Shown one piece after another: positions 56,165 through 64,000 of a DNA stretch of 64,000 nucleotides. The first letter of the stretch is position 1. Each line of letters starts with the position of its first letter. Source of the DNA: Siderastrea siderea. Its lineage: Eukaryota > Cnidaria > Anthozoa > Scleractinia > Rhizangiidae. The position numbers were made by a program, and so were the translations under genes. Location: the NCBI GenBank assembly GCA_964030785.1, contig OZ034975.1, positions 14,022,142 to 14,086,141 on the forward strand. Direction: 5' to 3'. The notes beneath the pieces were generated by a model that was given only the letters and a program-made list of their open reading frames with translations, made no database searches and was not told where the DNA came from.

Positions 56165-59100
56165 TTATCTTTCTTTTTCTTCCTGTTTTGAACGCTTCGA
56201 TTCTTTCTCGACCAGCTCAGGAAGCTTATTATTGATGAACTCCTGATCCTCTTCCGTTATCGGAAAATTGCTGTTATGAGCCTCACCTTGTAAAACGCGA
56301 ACACGCTCCCTACTATTGCACCAAATGTATTTTTTGGTTTCAGTGTAGGAACTTGGCAGTAGATTTTCAGATCCCTTTTCGACGCCTTCAAATTCTAACA
56401 CAGCAAGTTCTGTTACACCGGGTAATTTTGAGCTTTCTTGGTCCAACTTTAGTACAGGGAAAGAAGTTGACGCTTTTAGGGTTCTGGCTATTCTGATGAC
56501 TTTACCCACCACTAATCCCACATTTGGAACAAATAGTCAGCAGCAAAATTTCCTAGGGTAAGGGTGGCTTTGTCGGTATTTAAGGAACTTTCTATTGAGT
56601 CATAAAAGTCACATCTAGACGATGAAAGCCATCTTGAAAGGCGCCCAGTTGTTGGTACATAAGTTTTTCCAATTTGTAAGGAAAGGAAATTTGCTATGTG
56701 GTACACTTGGCCATTGTATTCAACGTACTGTTCTGGTCTGAGTTCTCGGTATTTCTGTTGCCTTCTTCTTTTTTCGCTGTTTTCTTGGGTATTCTGCACA
56801 GAGAGTTCATTTTTTTCCAAAATTGATTTGTTATCCTTTGTCGCTTTTAATTTTTCTCGTTGAGGGTATAACTCGGCTATATCGCACTCGTGGTCATGAC
56901 AAACAAATGAATAATGATTTCTTTCATCGTCAGTTTTGAATTTAATACCTAGACATATTTCATGCCACCATTTCCCACAATCGGGAAACTCGCAACCTAT
57001 CCAATGGACGGTTCTTGGTTCTACAAATCCTTCTTCCTGGAACTTGCAAATTCCACGCTTAAAAAGCTGACAATTTTCTGGACCGCCTTCGTCGAGCACA
57101 TTTTCTGGATCGTCTTCTGAGCTAGTCTGCGCAATGATGCCTGCTAATTCAAGTCTGGTTGGGTCTTCTTGTTCAAGGCTGTTAAGCAAAATATTATTGT
57201 CCAGATCGTACAGTTCTTCAAAAGGTGCGATATATGCCTCGTCTGGAAATGCTGTTTTCTCTGACACAAACGCATTCGTTGGTGAGTTGAGAATCGTCAG
57301 TTCACCAGTTCGTTGATTTTTGTATACAACGTTGGCCGCCCTCAGTCCTGGGATCATTTCCATTTCTTCCCTGGTTTTAAGCATTTCCCTCTCTGCGTCC
57401 TTCATTCCTTCTATCACTTCACTTGCTAAATTACTGGGCCAAGCAGTTTTCTGTTTTGGGATTTCTTGCCGTCTGTTCTTGTGCTTTAACTCCAAAAGTC
57501 TGATAGTTCGCGCTGTTATGTCTAACATTTCCATGAAGTTAAAATTATTTTTTCCTTTTGTAAATCCACGAAGATAAGAAAAGAGAACTTCGCAAGAATC
57601 CGAACCCAGAAACCAGGGGCAAAATGGCACATCTGGAAAATACTTTGCAAGTATTAGCATATTCAAGATTACGGAATGACGTGCAAGAATTGTATCAGTG
57701 TGCGTTTGGTCTGATATAAAGTGCGTGTTTGGATTGTACTTTTCGTAAAAGACCCAAGTTTTCCAAAGTCTGAGAAAGATCACAGGTTTCCAAGCAAGGT
57801 TTGCTCTTTCCCTTGGCGATAAGTTTGTATCTGAAAAGCTGCGAAGCAAAGAAGAACCTACCGAAAGATACACCCTCAAACCTTTAGTCAATGCACCATT
57901 GGATTTCTTTAGACATTCGCAAACCGTAGGGTGCAGAATTTTTTTTGCCGCATCAACGTTTTGTTTGTCTCGGACAAATATGTCCGACTTCTATAATCCC
58001 GACTCTAATTTGTGTGTTTCATAGATTTCCATAAGGTACTCAATAAGGATGACATTTTTTGCCATCAGTAGCAGCCTCTTCGTGTTTAAAAGCTGATTCC
58101 TCCATTTTTTAATCAAATGCCTCCAGTCAGGCTGCATGACTGTGGTGGACAGTTGTGTACCGAATTGTTTCGTTTCGGAGGAGAAGTCAAAACCCTCGTA
58201 ATCGAGGGTTAATCCGTTGTCCCGTTGTTTGCCTTTGGTGTATTTGTCCAGAAAGAACTTCCTGAATTTTGAGTCCCCGTCTGCTCCAATACCAATGATA
58301 CGAATGTAATTTTCCGAACCCATTCGAACTGCTTCCTTATACCAGTTAGCAACTGTTTCTAAGGTCTCACCTGACATGACTGGGCTTAGCGCAAGACCAT
58401 AGAACGGCTCGGATACGTAGACTGGAGCTAATACAAACGTATTCACAAGTTTAGTTTTTGGAAGTGATCTATCTCCAGTTATTCTAATGATATCTTCTGC
58501 TGTACGTACGATAACATCCCCTTCTTTAGCAATACCATAAATTCTGTTACCGCTGACTTTTGAAGACGGTATCACTGGTGTGGCATCAACAGCAAGAATG
58601 AATGGCCCTTGTATACCAAGACGGTCAAAAAATGCTCGTGCACGCGAGAACAACGACGACTCAAGTTTTTGCGGAATGGTATAAGGCAATCGAACTGTTT
58701 TGTATAATGTTGTGAGTGAAGGACCACCCATAGTTTCCCTAACTCGACTCACTAAAGCTGGTCCACCATAGTCCAGAATAAACGCAAAAAGTGACTTGCT
58801 ACTGTCAGACCATTGCTTTCCGCTCCTTTTCCCGTTGTTTGTAATAAGATCAGAAACGATAGCAAGAAGCTCGTTGTTATTGTCTTTTTCCGGATTTGAT
58901 AACATTTCCGCAAATTTTTTCAGTGTTGGATGAACAACTGCACGTTCGCTCATTTGCTTGTGCAAAACCTCTTTCATAGCAAAGTACCCGCAAATTTGGA
59001 CGGTCATTTCTTGCAGCAGTTTAGTTGAAGCGTGTGAACGATGCTCCATTTCTTCATTTGCAAAAACAAAATTTTTAATTAAGTCAATATTTGGAAACTG

Positions 59101-59679
59101 CGCTAGCATAATCTCATTTTCGAAATTGATCTTTGAGACTTCGACTTAATTCCACTAACTTTTTGCGCTCGTCGTTTGCTTTCATTTCAGTAAAGACAGC
59201 AGCATAAATGGCAGCATTGACAATAACTTCCGACTCAACGGCCACTTTTTAACGTTGTTGATTGTACATCTCCTCCATGGAAAGAAAAGCTGTTGCCAAT
59301 GTCCTTCCCTTGTCTACCTCCATTTCATGTTTTTTCTTTTTACACCCTATTTTGATAAAAGAAATAAAAAATTAACGCATATAAGTCTGAAACAGTTTGC
59401 GAGTTTCGGGGTTACTTTGTTTTGTAAATGTTAAACGCACCAAAAAGTTTGAATGTTTTAATGATCATCACCATCATCATCATCATCCTCAATTCATTTT
59501 TTCATTTCATTGTTTCGTTTCATAACTTATCCCTGGGGTTATCGTAAATCCCCTATACAGTACGTAATAACTTAGTCCCTCTCCCCAAATTTAATTAGCA
59601 ATGAGCTTGCTTCAAATTTGCCAAAGGCACACATTGATAGTAAGTTAAAATATTTACGAACCTTACAAATTTCATCCAT
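56165..59679 (-). pseudogene. DDE-type transposase with PHD-like finger, decayed
   Basis: Candidate start ATG 59679 (exon 59667-59679, donor T|GTAAGG), main exon from 59346. Blocks: N-terminal helix region (EVDKGRTLATAFLSMEEMYN) with TAA at 59249-59251; frameshift near 59116-59146; core 59109-57991 with ILAVDATPVIP (Asp about residue 175), IGIGADGDSKFR (about 277-279) and QPDWRHLIKKWRN (about 326-338); TAG at 57991-57993; same frame on with GSDSCEVLFSYLRG, the likely catalytic Glu, then a Cys/His cluster C-x4-C-x4-H-x2-C...C (WIGCEFPDCGKWWHEICLG) like a PHD finger; frameshift near 56515; tail ELAVLEFEGVEKG and TKKYIWCN to a TAA at 56165. The D-D-(H..K.RN)-E order recalls P-element/KDZ-like RNase-H transposases; the superfamily is not settled. 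Confidence 0.62.
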
Positions 59680-59952
59680 TTGACAAATACTCTTCAAAGC
59701 TGAAACATCTGCAAAAGGTTGTGTGCCAAAGGGCGGTCCAGGGCAACAGATAGGCTCTTGATTCACTTTTGTGGTTTCCGGTCTGTGATGTCCGCGGGAA
59801 TTTCCGTCTGATGACTTGAAGAAACTTGATATAAGACCTGGAAATGACCGGAAATAAGTAACAGATCGAAATACCGCAGAATATTATAAACCGTGTAATT
59901 AACCGGAAACTATCTTGCGAAAGCGTTAACGTTAGCACTAGCAGAAATAAAC

Positions 59953-60541
59953 ATGAGCACGTTTAAAATAACAGTGAAGGATGATCAGAAAGGTATGCTC
60001 CAAGATGCCTTGAGAGAGCTTCAAGGATCGATTCAGTTTGAGGTAGTGGAGCTGGCAAATTCTGCTCCGGAGATACACGAGATAAATGTCCAGAATGTGG
60101 CGCAGGAATAGGACACAGATGAGGGAGAGGAGGATGAAGGCCCTAAGGAGATAGCAGATAAAATATCAAAGTGGCTGAAACGAAAGCTCGCTCAGATTTT
60201 GTCAAGTATATCAACCGGTCAAAGTCAACATTCACCGACATGCTAAAGCGACCGCCTGCTTCACTATCCAAGGGCGCTGGAAAAGAATCGTGGATAAGGA
60301 TACGCGACTTTCTCAAAGACGAAGCATCTCGACGCTCATTTCTTGACGACTTTGGTGCAAAGAGGAGAAAGCGACCGGCTGCAATTCCTAAAGACCGGGC
60401 TACAGACCCAGAAACAAATGAGCCCCCAGCAAAACAACAGCCTGCGAAGTTCGAGAAGTGGCAGCAAGCCAGTGTAATGGAAAACCACAAAGCGAAACGC
60501 TGGATAAGCTGAGCAAGACAATCAAGATTGGAAAAGACAAG
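59953..60541 (+). pseudogene. CUT-like DNA-binding protein, first exon with a stop and frameshifts
   Basis: ATG 59953 opens MSTFKITVKDDQKGMLQDAL...INVQNVAQE, then TAG at 60109-60111. The same frame continues with an acidic linker and PKEIADKISKWLKR. A one-base shift near 60180 leads into RSDFVKYINRSKSTFTDMLK, RPPASL and GAGKESWIRIRDFLKDE. This matches the CUT-domain pattern (I...I...L, SQ..F....L.RSQGT.SDLL..P, GRE.F..M..WL) as I know it. A basic segment (AKRRKRP) could be a nuclear signal. A further shift near 60485 would join LDKLSKTIKIGKDK to a donor, AAG|GTAAGA, at 60541. No next exon is certain. Position suggests a DNA-binding partner of the transposase. Confidence 0.5.
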
Positions 60542-60720
60542 GTAAGATTATTTAGCGCCGGGTTTCGAAAATGTAAAATGCTCACCAGACTTTTTCAGGG
60601 AAATATAAACTCTTTATATTATCTGTCATTTTTTTAAGTCAGGCACCCGACATGCAGGTTTACACAAACACATTCTGATTTCTGGTTAACACCCGCAAGA
60701 TTCCCGGACAGCTTGTAAAT

Positions 60721-61269
60721 TTATCTTTCCCGCATTATTGCCCTAATACCAAGTTTTAAGAGATCGTTCTTTAATTCCATAATCTTGCTTCGAGTTTCTT
60801 CCGTTTCCACTCTTACTGGGACGTTAATTCCTCCACCAACACGCCATCTTCCTCTTGGATCATCGAAGGGCCTTCCAATAACTGTGCTGTAAAAAAATAT
60901 CAGGGTTTATTTAACGAAGCGAACGTCAGCCTGTCAGTCAGGTCTAGCCTCAGGGTCATGACATTTACACCGTTCGAACGCGATCTATTTAGCCCTAAAT
61001 CGGATCACTACTCACCATTTCATTCCGTCCTTGAAAAACCAAAGAGGCGAGACCATCGCCCGCTCAAGATGTCCTAACTGGCCTCTAGTGTTAGTCACTT
61101 TAAACGCTCTTCCTTTGGAACTGATCTTCTTAAAAATTCGAAACTCTTCTCCCACATCAACGCTAAAAGGACATTCTTGATATCCTTTTACAGTACATGT
61201 AATTTCGATGTATGCAGTCTCCTCCCGGGTCTCCTGGAAATCGCTTCGGGTTCTTGATGCTCTCGACAT
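60721..61269 (-). CDS. HIRAN-like small protein, two exons, intact
   Basis: Exon 1 (61269-61016) starts MSRASRTRSDFQETREE and runs through ITCTVKGYQECPFSVDVGEE and VTNTRGQLGHLERAMVSPL. It ends after two bases of a codon at a consensus donor, TG|GTGAGT. Exon 2 (60886-60721) follows TTTTTACAG and continues CTVIGRPFDDPRGRWRVGGG to LGIRAIMRER and TAA. Phases fit and the product is 139 residues. The pattern G-x-V..G..F-x(8)-G-x-LGHL resembles a HIRAN domain, a fold that binds single-stranded 3-prime DNA ends in HLTF-type helicases. It is the only undamaged gene of the element, which suggests either retained use or chance. HIRAN identity is tentative. Confidence 0.55.
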
Positions 61270-61455
61270 TTCTTTTTGGGTTGACCAAAGCTAGCAGTGA
61301 TTCGACCTTTAGCAAAATTTCCCCCAAACACGTGGCTAACTATTGTGCACGTGGCTATTATGCAGACAATCGTCCTATCCCGGGGTATGGCGAATCGCCA
61401 AAAAAGGATTAGGGGAACGGTGCACCGTACAAAATGTCTGCAGTATAAACAAACA

Positions 61456-61642
61456 GGAGTTCGGTAATCGAACGTTCGATTGAGTTCGATTGTTGACTGT
61501 TCGGTAATCGAACGTTCGATTGAGTTCGATTGACCAAATTTTATTGTGAGTTCGATTATGTTCGATTACCGAACCCAAGCGAACGATTGGTGTTCGATTG
61601 GGTTCGATTACCGAACGTTCGATTGGATACGCCGGGCGCGTG
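61456..61642. repeat. right terminal inverted repeat
   Basis: Mirrors the left end: GTTCGATT words dominate, inverted pairs occur as AATCGAACGTTCGATT, and the tip is GGATACGCCGGGCGCGTG. The array is similar to but not collinear base for base with the left end. Confidence 0.75.
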
Positions 61643-63067
61643 GAATCGACCGTTATCTCCTGGTATCTCCAGATTGATTTTCAACTAATGAATAACAACT
61701 CCGCCATCACATTCACATCCCTTAACGAATGGCAAATGAATTTTTAAAATCTCTTAGTGTTAATTCCTTGAAAAACTAAATAACTTTGGAGTGATCTCCA
61801 CATTCATCTCAGAAACCGCACTGTTATTATGGTCTGATTTAACTAAATTTGTCTGTCACGCAACGGGTTCTGGTCAAGTCACAGGATAGGTTTTGGCGAT
61901 GAGATTGCAAAAAGGGAAAAAAAATCGAAAGATTAGGACGTTTGAAATACCTTAAGATAGAAGGCGATATAAATAGTGATGGCGTTTGTTTCAGCAACTC
62001 GACCGGAATGACCGTTTCCCGTTTTCATCCCAGATGTCGGAATACCTCAATGTATAAACAAACCGCAGAGATAGCTGAATTTTTTCCATGATTTAAACGA
62101 AAGCATATCGAAGGCTAACAAAGAAGGCATCCATTTGTTTTTTACAATATATTATAATATATTGCAATATATTATTATATATTGCAATATATTATATATT
62201 ATAATATATTACAATATATTATAATATATTTTACAATATATTATATTGTAAAGTTTAACTTTTTTTCCTTTTTCTATTTGGTAATAAAGCTTGTTGTTGT
62301 ACAAGCTTCCTGAAAATTTTAAGTTCACTTTTCTCTATAATAGTGAGTTTTCAATGCGTAGCACTTGGCTACAACTGCGTTTGTTTACTCACATTCCGTC
62401 CTCCTGTTTGGTGTCATGTTACACCGCCGAAGTTATGCCTGAAATATCTTTCGATTAGTAAAATAGAGTGATACTACATATGACGGGACTATTCACCACA
62501 CAATTCTGACCTGTGCAAAACAAGTTGCAGATGACATAGATGTACAATTTGTGACGCTCTGGCGCTCTCTAGAAGCAGACCCAGAAACAAATTAGCTTCC
62601 GATAGTCTAAAATAGTAAACATCGATATATATTTTTTATATCTTACTGCAGTGTTCGACTTTTCAAGTCTAATTAATTTCACGGTGAAGGATTTCAATAT
62701 TATTTGCAAGCCACCAGTGTCGCGTCGAAGAAGGCGCCTTGAGAAGCTGCCATTTGCAGAAATGTTGGAAATCAGGCGTGTGAGAATTTCAGGTGCGGCA
62801 TTATTGGAAACTAGACAAAATGTCTTAAGTGCGGATCGGCTTTGAGTAAATGTTCAAAAACTGATAATTTTCGCTAAAAAAAAAAAGAAAAAAAGGAAAA
62901 CGCCAGATTTAACACGCAGCAGCTGTAGAGCGCTTCCTCTATATCGTGCCATTGTGACTTTTCGGGTCACACTTGCAGTGTTGGAATCAGCGATATTCAC
63001 TCAGAAGTTGAGCTTCGTTGATTTTCCTTTAGCACGCGCAATAGTATTTTTAATTAGTATTCTTAAC
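61643..63067. other. no recognisable gene; AT palindromic repeat
   Basis: Contains an ATATATTATAATATATTGCA-type repeat at about 62147-62254 that can form cruciform-like hairpins. A frame at 62651-62845 (SRRRRRLEKLPFAEML region) is open and slightly basic but not assignable. The last 150 bases are the likely leader of the following exon. Confidence 0.4.
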
Positions 63068-63266
63068 ATGGACCATTTGCCCAGCCCATCGCTCTTGTCT
63101 GGGAATAGCGCAGAGGGAACTAATCGATGTTGGTCATGTTCAGTTCTACCAGGGCTGTCTAAGTATGGCTCGAACGGGAAAGTGAGAAAAGCAGACCGTG
63201 GAAATGGTAAGTCGGCGTCCAAAGCTATTTTGCAACACATCGGTGTCTTCCTTCCAGTGGGCTCTG
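63068..63266 (+). CDS. zinc-finger-bearing first exon, probably of a transposase-related gene
   Basis: ATG 63068 reads MDHLPSPSLLSGNSAEGTNR, then CWSCSVLPGLSKYGSNGK, a basic patch and ILQHIGVFLPVGSG. It ends after one base at a perfect donor, G|GTAAGT. A C-x-x-C pair followed about 45 residues later by a hydrophobic IGV..P..SGKY turn is the first half of a four-cysteine finger I associate with transposase-derived cnidarian proteins; the second C-x-x-C pair would be on the next exon. An alternative donor lies at GGAAATG|GTAAGT. The following sequence (63319 on) holds the relic of such a transposase. Confidence 0.4.
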
Positions 63267-63318
63267 GTAAGTACACTTTTTTCTCATACCCACTTTCGTG
63301 CATTCCTCGCTGTAATGG

Positions 63319-63760
63319 CAGACGTCATTAAGCTGATTAACACTACCACACCAGCCCTGAAGACAGTCAGCTTCCGGCAAGACAGCGCTGGCTGCTACCA
63401 CTGCAGGAACTGCAGGGCCACCATAGTTTGCGCAGGAGTACTAGGAGCAGAGCTGGGCGTGGTGTTCAAACTCTTGGCTCCCTTCCTTTCCCATGGAGGG
63501 AAGGGAACTTGCGACCGCAAGGCCGGCGGAGACTAAGTCGGATACATTTATCCTCCTAAACTCCAGACACGATATCAAGATCCCGGTGGAGAACCATCCT
63601 TAAGTGTCATCCGGTGCGCGTCCATTGCAAGCCCTTTAGTTGCCACTTGGAAGATCGATGGTGTCAGCATGCTCTCGAATATACAGTTTTCTAAAGAAGG
63701 AATCCGTCCGTGTAAGAAGAACATATGGCGTGGGACCTAAAAGACCAATATCTGCGCAGA
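63319..63760 (+). pseudogene. decayed transposase core (RNase-H-like), relic
   Basis: The frame DVIKLINTTTPALKTVSFRQ and DSAGCYHCRNC continues to HGGKGTCDRKAGGD and a stop. Shifted frames give NSRHDIKIPVEN and DGVSMLSNIQFSKEGIRP. The order D-x-AGCYH ... GKGTCDRKA ... N.GHDI ... M.SNIQFSKEG is one I recall from a group of uncharacterised animal transposase-like proteins. At least three breaks show it is dead. 63761-63899 continues with fragments. Confidence 0.4.
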
Positions 63761-63899
63761 AATCTAAGGCCCTGTCATCTGATGGTCTACCGTTCATAGC
63801 AGTGCTCTAAGCGAAACCGAGCTCGTTCTCCTCAACCGTGAGAAGGCAGAGAAATATCGCACAACCAACTGTCTCCTCACAAACAATGGGGTTAGTTTC

Positions 63900-64000
63900 T
63901 AGAGAAACTGTGGTGCTGCATCGGTGGGGAAGCGAAACACAAAATTTTGTATTTATAAACTGAGTTGATAAGGTAAATTGAGCCACCGTGAAGAGATTGA
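63900..64000. repeat. dispersed repeat, copy 2 (inverted copy at 15213-15290)
   Basis: AACTGAGTTGATAAGGTA and CCACCGTGAAGAGATTG are the reverse complement of CAATCTCTTTACGGTGG and TACCTTATCAACTCAGTT at 15213-15265, including the adjoining AAAATTTTGTGT. The repeat continues past the right edge. Confidence 0.65.

Larger units (their letters stand above)
55139..61642. mobile_element. 6.5-kb multi-gene DNA transposon (transposase + CUT-like + HIRAN-like)
   Basis: The left end CACGTGCCCAGCGTATCC and the right end read inverted, CACGCGCCCGGCGTATCC, start long inverted repeats of about 180 bp made of AATCGAAC words. Between them lie, from left, a membrane-rich frame (-), a decayed transposase (-), a CUT-like gene (+) and an intact HIRAN-like gene (-). 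The transposase start (59679) and the CUT-like start (59953) are divergent with about 270 bp between them, a likely shared promoter. No exact target duplication is visible: the flanks are CATCTTGA and GAATCGAC. If the ends are placed inside CACGTG/CGCGTG a 6-bp imperfect duplication is possible. Confidence 0.68.

Noticed and set aside
56034..57577. Plus-strand frames within the transposase region
   Set aside because: They are shadows opposite the coherent minus-strand transposase frame.
1..64000. tRNA or rRNA genes
   Set aside because: Scattered GTTCGAA-like words lack the matching A-box and stem structure, and no rRNA core motifs were recognised.

Overview
This is eukaryotic, intron-bearing, AT-rich DNA, most likely from a cnidarian such as a coral or sea anemone. 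That host call is inference. It rests on split genes with phase-1 introns, on a secreted F5/8-type-C plus EGF protein, and on a dense mix of DNA-transposon, Crypton-like, DIRS-like and LINE remains. There are no bacterial-style operons, no CRISPR array, and no rRNA or tRNA gene that I can recognise. Most of the 64 kb is mobile or duplicated DNA, and host coding sequence is sparse.

Layout. 1-8.6 kb: a signal-peptide first exon of a minus-strand gene that runs off the left edge, a 1.8-kb tandem duplication whose second copy carries two later insertions, and a frameshifted Crypton-like relic. 8.6-16 kb: a 6.5-kb element with TTAA flanks nested inside a second terminal-inverted-repeat element. 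16-19 kb: DIRS-like and LINE debris and a 9-bp minisatellite. 19.3-26.8 kb: a 3.76-kb tandem duplication with internal repeats. 27.2-34.8 kb: a 7.37-kb insertion with a perfect 8-bp target duplication, itself filled with inverted repeats and MITEs. 34.8-48 kb: MITEs, hairpins, a 1-kb tandem duplication and a second Crypton-like relic.

48.3-54.4 kb holds the clearest host gene. Its exons (signal peptide, F5/8C, F5/8C, EGF) keep compatible phases across six exons and give 373 codons plus a stop. A near-identical 1,339-bp tandem duplication has doubled the F5/8C domain.

55.1-61.6 kb is the most interesting unit: a 6.5-kb DNA transposon bounded by long inverted repeats built from AATCGAAC motifs. 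It carries a DDE-type transposase with a PHD-like finger (minus strand, several stops and frameshifts), a divergent CUT-like DNA-binding protein (plus strand, decayed), and a small two-exon HIRAN-like protein (minus strand, intact). I infer that transposase, CUT-like and HIRAN-like proteins form one mobile system. I know of no described element with this combination, but no database was searched.

62-64 kb ends with a zinc-finger first exon and the decayed core of another transposase. All assignments come from reading motifs and splice sites by eye; family names are tentative where stated.
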